Shown: positions 42,831 to 52,857, numbered from the stretch's first letter. The stretch is DNA of 55,468 nucleotides from an uncultured Hyphomicrobiales bacterium (GCA_903892675.1 CAITJJ010000281.1:1-55468); one strand, 5' to 3'. Numbers and translations: made by a program. The notes: a model not told the origin generated them from the letters alone.

Positions 42831-44750
42831 TTACGAGCAGCACCGGCAATTCATGGCAAACACCATGCGCTCCTCCTCGGTCAACTTCTCCGGCACTTTG
42901 AACTGCTCCTGCTCGATCTTCGGCGGGAATATCAAGGTCGGCGCGATCGGCTCGTCGACCGGCAAGTTTGCCGCTCGCATCTCGACGCGGCGCTTGGCCG
43001 TGGCCTCAGGGTCAATCGCACCCCCGGCGGTAAATACGGCGCCATACGATTTCTCCGCCTCGGCCCTGCTGACATAGCCGCAGCGCACGTCGCGTTCCAG
43101 CATGCCGAGGTCGCGCTCGAGCGGTGTTCCGTAACCGCCGCCGCCGCCGGAGCGCAGAATGTAAGCGTCGCCGGGCTTGAGCACCTGATTGAGCGCCTTG
43201 CCGTTGGGAAAATGGGTTTCCTTGTCGGCGCCATTGCGGTGCAGCGCCACCGAATTGCCCGCGCCGGAAAGGCCGTCGAAAAGTCCCCAGGGCTTGCATT
43301 TCACCCGGTCCATTTGCGACGAGAAATTGATTTCGTTGATGGCCTGCACCACCTGTTCGGTGCCGAGCCCGCCGCGGAAACGGCCGTCGCCGCCAGAGTC
43401 GGCGCGCAGCGTATAGCGCTCGACCAGCAACGGGTACTTGGCCTCGACCTGTTCCGACGGCCCGTTGTGCGTATCGCCATCGTTCATGGCGATCGTCGCG
43501 TTCATGCCGTCGCTGTTGTGCTTGGCGCCCCAGCCGCCGCCGATCAGGCCGCCGAGATAGATATAGAACGAATTGTCCGCAGCCTTGCGGCCGTTGACGC
43601 GGCCGACCACGAGGTCGGCGTGATGACCGGCCGCCACCTGGTCCGGCATGGCCGGGCCAACGGCCTTGAAGATCGTATCGACGACCGTCATCGGATAGGT
43701 CATCCACATGCGCATCGCAGCCGGCTTTACCGCGCTGACGACGCGCCCGGGCGGCAAAACGATGTCGAGGGCGCGGAACTGGCCTTCGTTGATCGGCATG
43801 TCGAGCGGCGAGGTGAGGCACTTGAATGCCACCTGACAACAGGACAGTCCGGCGGTCATGCCAGAATTGTAAAATCCGCCGACCTGCTTGGAGACCTCGG
43901 AAAGATCGACCGTCATGCGGTCGCCCTTGATCTCGACTGTGACGCGGATCGGCACAGGCGCGCCGACGCTCACGCCGTCATCGTCCATGAACGATTCGGC
44001 CCTGTAAACGCCGTCCGGCATGGCGAGGACCCGCTCGCGCGCGAGCCGCTCGCTTTGATTCATGATCGCGTGGATGCCATCGAGGACTTCGTCGCGGCCA
44101 TATTTGCGCATCATCTCAAGGAAGCGTTTTTCGCCGGTCTTCACCGCGGCGATCTGGGCGCGGAAGTCGCCCATGGCGCGCTCGGCAAGACGCACATTCG
44201 TCTTGATGATCGCGACAAGCTCCTCGTTGATCTGCCCCTTGCGGTAGATCTTGACGATCGGCATCTGCAGGCCTTCGGAATAGATGTCCGTCGTGGAGCC
44301 TGACAAGGTGCCGCCGACATCCGGCCAGTGCGCCATGCAGCAGGAAAAGCCGACCAGTTCGCCCTCGTGAAAAACCGGCACTGTAAAAGTCATATGATTG
44401 AGATGGCTGCCGGTGATGTAGGCATCGTTGGTCAGCAGGATATCGCCGGGATCGAGGTCACCCTTGAAGTGGGCGATCTTGGCCTTCACGGTCTCGCTCA
44501 TGCCGCGAATGAACATCGGCAGGCCAAGACCGATCGATACGGTATTGCCGTCGGCATCGAACAGCCCGACCGTGAAGTCGAGCGCCTCGTAGATGATCAT
44601 GTTGTAGGCCGTGCGCATGAGGTTGATCTTCATCTCCTCGGTCACGGCGATAAGACCGTTGCGCACGATTTCGGTCACCACCGGATCGACGGCGCGCGCC
44701 GTGTGTCCGCTTTTGTCCTGGCCTCTGCCGCTTTCGGTCATGGCGTCCAT
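42831..44750 (-). CDS. hyuB: Hydantoinase B/oxoprolinase family protein
   Basis: A 639-aa protein of the HyuB family. The track begins at a TTG; I prefer ATG at 44750 (MDAMTESG). Conserved pieces include VTEEMKINLMRTAYNMIIYEALD, GDILLTNDAYITGSHLNHMTF and the glycine-rich SGGGGGYGTPLERD. HyuB pairs with HyuA for ATP-dependent opening of hydantoins or 5-oxoproline, or for carboxylation of ketones in related complexes. It starts 2 bp after the hyuA stop. It is the terminal gene of the third catabolic operon. The substrate is not readable from sequence. Confidence 0.93.
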   Translation of the reverse strand: MDAMTESGRGQDKSGHTARAVDPVVTEIVRNGLIAVTEEMKINLMRTAYNMIIYEALDFTVGLFDADGNTVSIGLGLPMFIRGMSETVKAKIAHFKGDLDPGDILLTNDAYITGSHLNHMTFTVPVFHEGELVGFSCCMAHWPDVGGTLSGSTTDIYSEGLQMPIVKIYRKGQINEELVAIIKTNVRLAERAMGDFRAQIAAVKTGEKRFLEMMRKYGRDEVLDGIHAIMNQSERLARERVLAMPDGVYRAESFMDDDGVSVGAPVPIRVTVEIKGDRMTVDLSEVSKQVGGFYNSGMTAGLSCCQVAFKCLTSPLDMPINEGQFRALDIVLPPGRVVSAVKPAAMRMWMTYPMTVVDTIFKAVGPAMPDQVAAGHHADLVVGRVNGRKAADNSFYIYLGGLIGGGWGAKHNSDGMNATIAMNDGDTHNGPSEQVEAKYPLLVERYTLRADSGGDGRFRGGLGTEQVVQAINEINFSSQMDRVKCKPWGLFDGLSGAGNSVALHRNGADKETHFPNGKALNQVLKPGDAYILRSGGGGGYGTPLERDLGMLERDVRCGYVSRAEAEKSYGAVFTAGGAIDPEATAKRRVEMRAANLPVDEPIAPTLIFPPKIEQEQFKVPEKLTEEERMVFAMNCRCCS

Positions 44751-44752
44751 GC

Positions 44753-46828
44753 TCAAGCCCTTCCGATCTCAATATGCAGATTGCCGAAAGCGTCGACTTC
44801 GACCTTATCCTGCGGCCAGACCACCGTGGTCGAGGCGTGTTCCTCGATCAGCGCCGGGCCGTCGATGCGATTTCCCGCGACCAGCAATGCGCGGTCATAG
44901 GTCTGGGTTTCGACCGTGCCTGCGCCGGAAAAGTAAACCGGCCGCTTGCCGCGGAAGGCAGCCTCCGGCGACGCGCCTCCCTTCGCCATCGCCTCGGGTT
45001 CTGGCTTGCGCATCAAACCGACCGTCGCGGACCGCAAACTGACGATCTCGGCTTTCTCATCGGCGTTCGAATAGCCGTAGCGCGTTTCGTGGACGGCATC
45101 GAAATGCTTCTTGATGCCGGCGCGGTCCTGATTCCTGAACAGTTCCATCGGGATGTCCACGGACACCGCATGTTCCTGGCCGACATAACGCATGTCGGCG
45201 CCGCGCTGGTTGACGACCTCCACCATCATGTCCCGGCTTCGGCGAAGGTCTTCGGCGCCGCGCCGTTCCATCGCGCCGTAGAGAGCCTCCATTTCCTCGA
45301 ACGAGGCGTCGACGAATGGCTTGAACCAGGTATTTACCAGATCGCGGCGCAGATCCGCGAACAGCATGCCGTAGGCGGAGAAATGCCCGGGCGCGAAGGG
45401 AATGATGACTTTGCCGATTCGCAGTTCGCGCGCGATCATCGTGGCATGCAGGGGACCTGCGCCGCCATAGGCAATCAGCGCGAAGTCGGCGGCGTCAAGG
45501 CCGCGCTCGGTCGTCACCCAGCGCACCATGTGCGACATCTTGGTGGCGGCGACCCGCAGGATGCCGTCGGCGGCCTCGACCGCATTGAGGCCAAGCGGCT
45601 TTGCTATCTTCGCATCGATGGCAAGGCGCGCCGCGGCCAGATCGAGTTTCATTTCGCCGCCAAGGAAACGGTCGGAAGCAAGGCGCCCGAGAACGAGATT
45701 GCAATCGGTCACGGTCGGCTGTTGTCCGCCCTGCCCGTAGCAAGCAGGGCCGGGCTGGGCGCCGGCGCTTTCCGGACCGACGCGCAAGGCGCCAGCTTCG
45801 ATATGGGCAATGCTGCCGCCGCCGGTGCCCACTTCCTGAATATCGATCATCGGAATTTGCAGAGGCAGCCCGGAGGCGTAGCCGCCGACCAGCGCTCCCC
45901 CCGTCATCAGCACCTCGCCGTCATAGATGACCCCGGCCTTGGCTGTCGTGCCGCCCATGTCGAAAGCGATGGCGTTCTTCAGGCCTATATTCGCGCACAA
46001 GGTCTTGGAGCCGATGACGCCGGCAGCGGGGCCGGATTCGAGCATGCGGATGCAGGAGGTCTGCGCTTCCGCAATATCGAAAAGTCCGCCGGTCGACTGC
46101 ACGATCAGGAAAGTGCCGGTAAATCCGGTATCGCCGAGATGCGTGTCCATTTCGGACAGGTAGCTGCGCACGCGCGGCCCGACATAGGCGTTCGCCGCCG
46201 TCGTCGAGGTGCGCTCGTATTCGCGGTACTCCTGCGACAATTCGTGCGAGGCGGTGACGAACAGATCGGGGAAAGCCTGCTCGACAATCGCTTTGGCGCG
46301 CTGCTCGTGCGCCGGATTGCGGTAGGAATGCAGGAACAGGATGGCGATCGCCTTGACACCGTTCTTGACCGCCGCGCTGGCAACCTCGAGCACCTGCGCT
46401 TCATCGAGAGGGATGAGTATCTTGCCGGCCGCATCCATGCGCTCGCGAATATCGAACCGCATATCGCGATCGATCAATGGCACGTGCTTCTTGAAAAACA
46501 GATTATAGGCTTCCGGCCGATTGACCCGGCCGATCTCATAGATGTCCCGGAAGCCCTGGGTGGTCAAAAGCGCGCAAGGCGCGCCGGTACGCTCCAGAAT
46601 CGTGTTGATGGCGACCGTGGTGCCGTGCAGGAACAATTGCGCCGCTGCGAACGACGCGTCGGCCTTGCCTACACCGGTCTCGATGCCGTCGACCAACCGT
46701 TGCGGCGTCGTCAGTGTCTTGCCGAGCTTGAGGCGGCCGGTCGGCTCGTCGAACGCCGCGACATCGGTAAAGGTGCCGCCGACATCGGCCGACAGACGCA
46801 GGCGGCCTTGATTCGCTTTCATATCCAC
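44753..46828 (-). CDS. hyuA: Hydantoinase A/oxoprolinase family protein
   Basis: A 691-aa ATP-binding protein with an actin-like fold. The phosphate loop is [16 protein letters not shown], a second is [15 protein letters not shown], and the hinge has [17 protein letters not shown]. The start is GTG at 46828, six bases after ggag; ATG at 46822 would also work. It partners HyuB. Its length is typical of the N-methylhydantoinase A/acetophenone carboxylase families. The DUF1445 gene is immediately upstream in the same operon. Confidence 0.94.
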   Translation of the reverse strand: MDMKANQGRLRLSADVGGTFTDVAAFDEPTGRLKLGKTLTTPQRLVDGIETGVGKADASFAAAQLFLHGTTVAINTILERTGAPCALLTTQGFRDIYEIGRVNRPEAYNLFFKKHVPLIDRDMRFDIRERMDAAGKILIPLDEAQVLEVASAAVKNGVKAIAILFLHSYRNPAHEQRAKAIVEQAFPDLFVTASHELSQEYREYERTSTTAANAYVGPRVRSYLSEMDTHLGDTGFTGTFLIVQSTGGLFDIAEAQTSCIRMLESGPAAGVIGSKTLCANIGLKNAIAFDMGGTTAKAGVIYDGEVLMTGGALVGGYASGLPLQIPMIDIQEVGTGGGSIAHIEAGALRVGPESAGAQPGPACYGQGGQQPTVTDCNLVLGRLASDRFLGGEMKLDLAAARLAIDAKIAKPLGLNAVEAADGILRVAATKMSHMVRWVTTERGLDAADFALIAYGGAGPLHATMIARELRIGKVIIPFAPGHFSAYGMLFADLRRDLVNTWFKPFVDASFEEMEALYGAMERRGAEDLRRSRDMMVEVVNQRGADMRYVGQEHAVSVDIPMELFRNQDRAGIKKHFDAVHETRYGYSNADEKAEIVSLRSATVGLMRKPEPEAMAKGGASPEAAFRGKRPVYFSGAGTVETQTYDRALLVAGNRIDGPALIEEHASTTVVWPQDKVEVDAFGNLHIEIGRA

Positions 46829-46851
46829 TCGTCGCTCCGTCGTCGTCTCAA

Positions 46852-47628
46852 TTAAGGCGTAATCAGGCTTGTCGCCCGCATGTCGGTGATGAAGCTATGC
46901 GCCGCGGCATGCGTGATGAACAACGGCAAACGCGCGGCTTCGGCCGCGGATTGCGGCGTCACCCCGCAGGCCCAGAACAAGGCCGTCTTGCCGGTCGGCA
47001 ACTCGGGTACCGGACCGCCGAAAATCGGACGCGCAGTGTCGGCGCCGATCCCGGCCGGATCGCCGACATGAATGGGCGCACCATGATTGAACGGGAATCG
47101 CGCCGAGACTTGCGTCGCCGTGATCGCCTGTTGCGGCGTCAACCAGCGCATGGTGACGATCAGATCGCCCTTGAACGGCCCGGCCGGCTCGGTCGGCTGG
47201 CTGGTGCGCAACACCCAGCGGTCCTTTTCGGTCGGCACGCCGGCGCGTTCGAAGGCGTCGTCGAAGGTGATGCCCGAACCGATCAGAAACGACACCAGAT
47301 CGTCGCGCCACAGATCGGTGATGTCGGTGCGGTCGTCCTGGGGCTCGCCATCGACAAACACTGAATATCTGGCGCAATCGGTGCGCAGGTCGGCGTTCGG
47401 CGCAAGCTTGCGCGGCACCGGGTCGCCGGCATCGAGAACTTCAAGGACCGGACAGGCGCGCTGGTTGCGCTGGCAATACAGCATAAAATCGAAGGCATGG
47501 GCCTTCGGCATGATAGCGAGATTAACCTGCACGAAGCCATGCGCGAGGCCGCGGCTGGTGCCGGTCAGGCGGCCAGCGCGGATTTCGGCGCGGATGCGCT
47601 GGCTCTCGAGCAACGCGTCCATTTTCAT
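46852..47628 (-). CDS. DUF1445 / UPF0317 putative hydro-lyase (D-glutamate cyclase-like)
   Basis: A 258-aa protein. The family core is visible as RGLAHGFVQVNLAIMPKAHAFDF, YSVFVDGEP, DDLVSFLIGSGITFDDAFERAG and WACGVTPQSA, ending with FITHAAAHSFITDM, where relatives have THAPGHMFITD. The mammalian D-glutamate cyclase carries this domain and makes 5-oxo-D-proline. Its place next to HyuAB, the oxoprolinase family, is therefore suggestive. It starts in an ATGA overlap with the preceding gene. Confidence 0.88.
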   Translation of the reverse strand: MKMDALLESQRIRAEIRAGRLTGTSRGLAHGFVQVNLAIMPKAHAFDFMLYCQRNQRACPVLEVLDAGDPVPRKLAPNADLRTDCARYSVFVDGEPQDDRTDITDLWRDDLVSFLIGSGITFDDAFERAGVPTEKDRWVLRTSQPTEPAGPFKGDLIVTMRWLTPQQAITATQVSARFPFNHGAPIHVGDPAGIGADTARPIFGGPVPELPTGKTALFWACGVTPQSAAEAARLPLFITHAAAHSFITDMRATSLITP

Positions 47629-48749
47629 GACGCGCCTGCCTCGATCTCAACTTCGTAGATCTGTGCAAAGCCGGTGCGGTCCGAAGTGAAAACGACGCGC
47701 TTGCCGTCCGGCGAGAAGCGCGGATGCGGATGGGTGTGCTGGCGCGCCTCGACCGTGACCGGGCCGTCATTATAGGGAAATGGATGCGCCCAGTGCGCGC
47801 CTTCGGACGTTGCCTCGCTCGCACAGAGGAATTGCGGCTCACCGCCAAACGGAATGATATGGAGACCTTGGTCGGGAAAATTCGTGTCGCAGACGAAGCG
47901 CGTGCCGGTAGCGTCCGGTGCGGCATGCCACGAAGGAAAGCGGTGCAGCCATTCGGTCTTGCCGGTGTCGATATCGATCAGTCGCATGCCGCGCGGCCAG
48001 TCGACGAAAGCGATAGCCCGCCTGCCCGGCAGCCACACTTCGTGCGTTACCCACTGCATCTTGTTTTCGCGCTCGTAGACGCGCCGGTTGTTGGCGCCGT
48101 CGCGCGCCACGGTCCACACCCGGTCGGTCAAAGGCCCGGCATAGAGAATGAGATTGTCGTCGTCCGGGCAGAATTGCGGATGGCCGATCGTGTCGCGTTC
48201 GAGAATGACGCTGCTCTTGCTGGTTTTGGTGTCGATGACGATGAAGCGCGACACCTTGCCGGACTTGATCGGGATCGCCCACCAGTCACCATTGGCCGAC
48301 AACGCGGTTGTCCCCATCGCAGCGCCGACCATACCCTTTTCGCGCAATTCGACGGCGCCGAAATCGGCAAGCTGCGTCTCCTCGAAAGTATCGAGATCGA
48401 CCTTCCACGCCCCGGTGCCGGCGGTGAAATAGACGAAGCGGCCGTCCGGCGACGGCGAGATGGACCATTCGGCCAGATCGGGACGGTCCGTTGCCTGCAC
48501 CAGTTGTCCGGATGCGCGGTCCTCGAAGAAAATCTGCGGCGTGCCGGTACGATGCGAAATGAAAATCAATTTCGTGCCGCCCCGGTCATAGGCCGGCACA
48601 AAAAAGAACGGGTGATGGTGGATGCTCGGGTGATCCGTCACCTGCCGCACCCGCCTGCCCGACATCGCATCGGTCGCAGAACGGCCTTCGGGCGGCGACA
48701 CCGCGCCTTTGGCCGATCGCACAAGCATGGCCGGCGCCGTCACAGACAT
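47625..48749 (-). CDS. Oligogalacturonate lyase-like (PL22) beta-propeller protein
   Basis: A 374-aa protein predicted to form a seven-bladed propeller, with repeats such as DGRFVYFTAGTG, PDDDNLILYAG and FSPDGKRVVFTSDRTG. N-terminal HHHPFFFVPAYD and C-terminal ARQHTHPHPRFSPDG resemble the Mn-binding His/Gln set of PL22 oligogalacturonide lyases. No signal peptide is present, so it acts in the cytoplasm. No other pectin genes are here, and it sits among ABC transporter and hydantoinase genes. It could act on a different uronate or be a TolB-like binding protein. Confidence 0.82.
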   Translation of the reverse strand: MSVTAPAMLVRSAKGAVSPPEGRSATDAMSGRRVRQVTDHPSIHHHPFFFVPAYDRGGTKLIFISHRTGTPQIFFEDRASGQLVQATDRPDLAEWSISPSPDGRFVYFTAGTGAWKVDLDTFEETQLADFGAVELREKGMVGAAMGTTALSANGDWWAIPIKSGKVSRFIVIDTKTSKSSVILERDTIGHPQFCPDDDNLILYAGPLTDRVWTVARDGANNRRVYERENKMQWVTHEVWLPGRRAIAFVDWPRGMRLIDIDTGKTEWLHRFPSWHAAPDATGTRFVCDTNFPDQGLHIIPFGGEPQFLCASEATSEGAHWAHPFPYNDGPVTVEARQHTHPHPRFSPDGKRVVFTSDRTGFAQIYEVEIEAGAS

Positions 48750-48798
48750 GACGGCGCCGGCGATTGATGATGAAACGCAAAGGTCATCTCAGCTCACG

Positions 48799-49872
48799 TT
48801 ACGCTTTGTAGTTTTTGGCCTGGTCGACGATCTTCGAACGGTCGAAATTATTGATCTCGTCGATCATCTCGTTGGTGAACAGCGGCTTCACGTCGGTGAT
48901 GCCATCGAGGCCGAGGAATTTGGCGTCGAGCAGCAGTTCTGCTTCGCGGATGAAGCCCATCTTGGTGTTCGGATAAGGCGGCCGGAACAGCGGAATGCGC
49001 CGCTGCGCCGCGAACAGCACCGATTTCACCGCCTCGGCTTCGCTGGCGCCGCGTGGCGCCGTTTCCGGGAACAGCTTGAGGAAGACGCGGGCGCCGGCTT
49101 CCGGATTGGCCAGCAGGAATTCCGACGACTTGGCGACGCCGCGGGCAAAGCCGACGCAAATCTTGCGGTTGGCCTTGATGTAATCTTCCATCGCGCTGAG
49201 GAACAGGCCGCCGATCAACGGTACGTCCTTGGGCCGTTCCAACATACGCAACGGTATGTTCGCCGCCTCGATCTGGCCGAAACCGGTGTCGAAATAGGCC
49301 AATGCGTCGATGACGCCGCGCTGCAAGGCGACGCCTGCCGTGACGCCGGCGCCGACCGCGATCCAGGTCACGTCCTTGTCGGGATCGAGACCGATATTCT
49401 TGATCACCGCACGGGTCACCGGATAATCGGTGGTGCCGAGATCGGAGACGCCGATCTTCTTGCCCTTGAGCGATTCGTAGCCCTTGAGGGCTGAGTCCGG
49501 CAGCACCGCGACGTCCCACTTATAGGGGTAGGTGTATTCGTAGAAGTTGACGATCTTTGGCAGCTCTTTCTTGGCATAGAGCGGCATCTGGAAGCTCGGC
49601 GTACCGACGGCGAACTGGACGTCGCCCTTGTCGACGGCGATCTGTGCGTTCGAATTGGTGCCGAGCGGCCGAGCGGTGAAGTCGAGCCCCTCTTCCGCGT
49701 AATAGCCCAGTCCGCTGCCGATCAGGATGTTGATGATGATCGGGTTGATCGACTTGATGCCGAAGCCCATCGATATCTTGGTCAGCCCCTGCGCGCGAAC
49801 AATCGAAGGCGCTGCCACGCCCGCAAGAGCAACCGCGCCTATTCCCTTAACGACGTCACGACGACTTGCCAT
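48799..49872 (-). CDS. ABC transporter substrate-binding protein (NMT1/SsuA-like)
   Basis: A 357-aa periplasmic protein. I start at MASRRDVVKGIGAVAL (49872), behind gggaggatc. The signal is Tat-like and cut near VRAQG. The mature part has the NMT1/THI5-type fold (ISMGFGIKSINPIIINILIGSGLGYYAEEGLDF), used for sulfonates, nitrate, pyrimidines and aromatic acids. The permease and ATPase follow upstream in transcription order. The ligand is unknown; the hydantoinase-type enzymes point to a cyclic amide or keto compound. Confidence 0.93.
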   Translation of the reverse strand: MASRRDVVKGIGAVALAGVAAPSIVRAQGLTKISMGFGIKSINPIIINILIGSGLGYYAEEGLDFTARPLGTNSNAQIAVDKGDVQFAVGTPSFQMPLYAKKELPKIVNFYEYTYPYKWDVAVLPDSALKGYESLKGKKIGVSDLGTTDYPVTRAVIKNIGLDPDKDVTWIAVGAGVTAGVALQRGVIDALAYFDTGFGQIEAANIPLRMLERPKDVPLIGGLFLSAMEDYIKANRKICVGFARGVAKSSEFLLANPEAGARVFLKLFPETAPRGASEAEAVKSVLFAAQRRIPLFRPPYPNTKMGFIREAELLLDAKFLGLDGITDVKPLFTNEMIDEINNFDRSKIVDQAKNYKA

Positions 49873-49892
49873 ATGATCCTCCCATCTTTTTT

Positions 49893-50750
49893 CTAGTGTT
49901 TTCCGCGATTGGCCCAATGAATGACCGAGCGCTCGATCCGGCGCACGACAAGGTGCAGCAGGATGCCGGTGACGCCAAGGACAACAAGCGCGCCGAATAC
50001 GCCGGCGACATCCGTCACCGCCTGTGCCTTGGTGATGGCGACACCCATGCCTTGCTGCGCGCCGAGAAATTCGGCGACGATGGTTCCGAGCAGGGCATAG
50101 ACAATGCCCATGTCGAGGCCGGCGAAGATATACGGCGCGGCCGAAGGCAGCTTGACGATGTAATAGGTCTCCAGCCGCGACGCCGATAACGCCTTCATCA
50201 GTTCCAGTCGTTCGACTTCGGCGGCACGAATGCCGGCAAAACAGTTCACCAGCATCGGAAAAAAGGCGAGCAGCGCCGCCATCGCCACTTTCGATCCGTC
50301 ACCGAAGCCGCACCAGATCACGATCAGCGGCGCAATGGCGACTTTCGGCAGGCTCTGCAACGCGAAGGCGTAAGGCATCAGCGCGGTTTCGACGGCGCGG
50401 AACTCCGCCATCAGCGAGCCGAAGAATAGTCCGAGGCTGGCGCCGATCATGAAGCCGAGCAGCGCATTCGACATCGTGCTCCACAGCGGCATGTACCAGC
50501 CGAGCGGGCTCGCCGGCGAAACGGCGATGCCGCTCCATAGCGCGACGAAAACCTGTTCCGGCGCCGGCAGAATATAGGGCGGCACCTTGAGCACGATCAC
50601 GCCGGCCTTCCAAACCAGCAGCAGCGTCAGGAAACCGGCGATGCCAATGCCGATACTGCGGATGCGGACGCTCCGGCGGCGCGACTGCGCGGCGGCCGCC
50701 GACATGGCGATGAGGTCCAAAGCGTTGGTTTCGGTGCGAACGTCGGCCAT
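49893..50750 (-). CDS. ABC transporter permease (SsuC/TauC-like)
   Basis: A 285-aa inner-membrane permease started at MADVRTETNAL (50750); the track's 53 extra residues overlap the ATPase gene. About six hydrophobic segments are present. The coupling motif is EVERLELMKALSASRLETYYIVKLPSAAPYIFAGL. It lies 7 bp after the ATPase stop and 20 bp before the binding-protein start, so all three are one unit. Confidence 0.93.
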   Translation of the reverse strand: MADVRTETNALDLIAMSAAAAQSRRRSVRIRSIGIGIAGFLTLLLVWKAGVIVLKVPPYILPAPEQVFVALWSGIAVSPASPLGWYMPLWSTMSNALLGFMIGASLGLFFGSLMAEFRAVETALMPYAFALQSLPKVAIAPLIVIWCGFGDGSKVAMAALLAFFPMLVNCFAGIRAAEVERLELMKALSASRLETYYIVKLPSAAPYIFAGLDMGIVYALLGTIVAEFLGAQQGMGVAITKAQAVTDVAGVFGALVVLGVTGILLHLVVRRIERSVIHWANRGKH

Positions 50751-50757
50751 GCGCCCA

Positions 50758-51591
50758 TTACTCCAGAAGCATTCGGATTTCGCGCGCCAGCGCGACATGA
50801 CTCGAGCTACCGAACGTCTCGGCGGCGATGCGCGGCCTCGGGACGTCGACGACAAGATCACGGACGATCCGGCCGGGGCGCGGCGACATGACGACGACAC
50901 GGTCGCCAAGGAAGATCGCCTCGTCGATCGAATGGGTGATCAGGACCACGGTCTTCTTGCTGGCGAGCCAAATGCGCTGCAATTCGGCGTTCATTCGTTC
51001 TCTGGTTAGCGCGTCCAGCGCGCCAAACGGTTCGTCCATCAGAAGCAATTTTGGGTCACGGGCCAGCGCTCGGACGATAGCGGCGCGCTGCTGCATGCCG
51101 CCGGACAGTTCGTATGGATACTTGTTCTCGAAGCCCTTGAGGCCGGCGATCTCGAGCAGCTTATGGATTTCGGCGATCTTGCCGGCGTCGCGCGAGCTGC
51201 CGCCGACACGCAAGGGCAGCATGACGTTCTGCAATACGGTGAACCACGGCAGCAGATTGGACTGCTGGAACACGACACCGACTTCCGGCGAAGGGCCATT
51301 CAGAGTTTTGCCGGCAAGCGACGACGTGCCGGCATCCGCCGTATCGAGCCCGGCGAGAAGCCGCAACAAGGTCGTCTTGCCGCAGCCCGACGGCCCGACA
51401 AGACAGACGAATTCGCCATCGCGCACCGTCAGGTCGACATTGTCGAGCGCCAGTACGGAATCCCCGGCGACAGTCGAGTAGATTTTGACGACGCCTTCGA
51501 CGACGATCAGCGGATTGCCCGCGCCGTTTTGCTTGGCCGCGGCGGCGATCGGCGGCGTGGCGAATCCTGCTGCATCTGTCGCTAGACTCAT
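50758..51591 (-). CDS. ABC transporter ATP-binding protein (SsuB/TauB-like)
   Basis: A 277-aa ATPase. The start is MSLATDAAGF (51591), behind aaggaagg. Walker A GPSGCGKTT, signature LSGGMQQRAAIVRAL, Walker B LLLMDEPFGALD and switch His in VLITHSIDEAIFLGD are all intact and typical of nitrate/sulfonate/bicarbonate importers. It begins 10 bp after the iclR stop, suggesting that regulator and transporter are cotranscribed. Confidence 0.95.
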   Translation of the reverse strand: MSLATDAAGFATPPIAAAAKQNGAGNPLIVVEGVVKIYSTVAGDSVLALDNVDLTVRDGEFVCLVGPSGCGKTTLLRLLAGLDTADAGTSSLAGKTLNGPSPEVGVVFQQSNLLPWFTVLQNVMLPLRVGGSSRDAGKIAEIHKLLEIAGLKGFENKYPYELSGGMQQRAAIVRALARDPKLLLMDEPFGALDALTRERMNAELQRIWLASKKTVVLITHSIDEAIFLGDRVVVMSPRPGRIVRDLVVDVPRPRIAAETFGSSSHVALAREIRMLLE

Positions 51592-51601
51592 CGTGCCTTC
51601 C

Positions 51602-52459
51602 TTAAACAGCTGCTGAAATCGTTCCGCTTGCCTGCACCGCCCGCGCAATTTCCTTTGCCGCCCGCCGCACCGCGATGAGGGCCTTGTCGCGAAACTCGTC
51701 GACCGAAAGCTGCATCTGTGGCACCGCGACGCTGACCGCGGCGAGCGGATAATTGTCGATGTCGAGGACCGGCACCGCCAGCACGCGCAGCCCGCTGCCG
51801 AAATACGAATTGCGCAAGGCATAACCGTCTTCCCGGACGCCGCGCAGGCTGCGCTCGATTTCGTCGCGCTTCATCGGTTTGTGCGGAAAGCCGCCAGCCC
51901 GCGGCTTAAGCGCGAGCACACGCGCCAGTTCGCGCGGCGGCAGGAATGCCAGCATCGCCTCGCCAATCGTGCTCCAGAAGGCGGGGATCGTCGTGCCGAT
52001 GCGAATGTCGACGCCGATGCGCGTCAATCCCGCACGCACGCGCTCGATATAAAGTATGTCGGCGCCGTCGAGCACGCCGAGGCTGGCGGCCTCGTTCACC
52101 TCGCCGACCAGCGACCGCAGGATCGGCCGTGCGATTTCGCGCAAGTCGGCGCGGCCGATAGCATGCAGGCCGAGATCGGTGCATTTGAGCGTCAGGCGGA
52201 AGCGCTTGCTGTCCGGTATACGGCTGATATAGCCGGCCATCACCAACGTATTGAGCATACGGAACGCGGTGCCCGGATCGAGTTTCGCAAGCGCCGCCAC
52301 TTCGCTTAGCGTCAATTCGGCCCGCTCGGCGGTGAAGGCTTCGAGAACGCGCAGTCCCTTGGCGAGCGAATTGACCAGATTGCGTGAGTCGTCATCCGGC
52401 TCGGGCTTCGCTGCCGCCGGCGCGTTTTTGTCCAGCCTGGACTGTCTCTTCCCTGGCAT
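51602..52459 (-). CDS. IclR family transcriptional regulator
   Basis: A 285-aa regulator with a basic N-terminal extension (MPGKRQSRLDKNAPAAAKPE). A winged helix follows (LTLSEVAALAKLDPGTAFRMLNTLV), then the IclR effector domain (FWSTIGEAMLAFLPPREL; YALRNSYFGSGLRVLAVPV). It is the first gene of the minus-strand operon that continues through the ABC transporter to hyuB, so it probably controls this operon and itself from the 400-bp region upstream. Confidence 0.95.
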   Translation of the reverse strand: MPGKRQSRLDKNAPAAAKPEPDDDSRNLVNSLAKGLRVLEAFTAERAELTLSEVAALAKLDPGTAFRMLNTLVMAGYISRIPDSKRFRLTLKCTDLGLHAIGRADLREIARPILRSLVGEVNEAASLGVLDGADILYIERVRAGLTRIGVDIRIGTTIPAFWSTIGEAMLAFLPPRELARVLALKPRAGGFPHKPMKRDEIERSLRGVREDGYALRNSYFGSGLRVLAVPVLDIDNYPLAAVSVAVPQMQLSVDEFRDKALIAVRRAAKEIARAVQASGTISAAV

Positions 52460-52857
52460 CGCTGTTCTTATGTTTCGGAATGCGAAACTTATTTGCTATC
52501 ATATTAAAGACCGAATGGATTGTGCCGTCAATCGCGAGCGCAAGCGCGCGAGTTGAGCCACGCAAAATGCTTTGCGTTTCGGTTCCCAGCCATTGCGTCA
52601 ATCGCACAGCGAAGCTCAGCAAGCCGCAAATCCGGCCACACCTCCCAGGAGCGGAATTTTTCGCGTCAGAGACAGAGACCCAAACTGGCCTATCGTTGCT
52701 TAGAATATGGACCACAATACGGGGCAGCTCCTAAAGGAGGCCGACCAATGGTTTTTTCCGATTACAGGATGACGACAGAACCGCATGCACGGATGCAAAT
52801 AAACGTGGTCGGACGCTATGCGAAGCGTCCGTTTTCATTGAGTTTCGCGTTGCAATT
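52460..52857. other. Intergenic region upstream of iclR: promoter space, small ORF and hairpin, no recognised gene
   Basis: About 400 bp with lower GC than its neighbours. It must hold the promoter of the iclR-ABC-hyu operon near 52470-52510, where AT-rich sequence (ttatttgctatcatattaaag) lies just upstream of the start. A plus-strand mini-ORF and a hairpin occupy the far end and are listed separately. Nothing else was recognised. Confidence 0.5.

Noticed and set aside
44774-46855. 693-aa plus-strand ORF opposite hyuA
   Set aside because: It is a pure antisense shadow. hyuA on the minus strand carries all family motifs, while the plus reading is rich in Arg/Asp/His low-complexity typical of GC-rich antisense frames.
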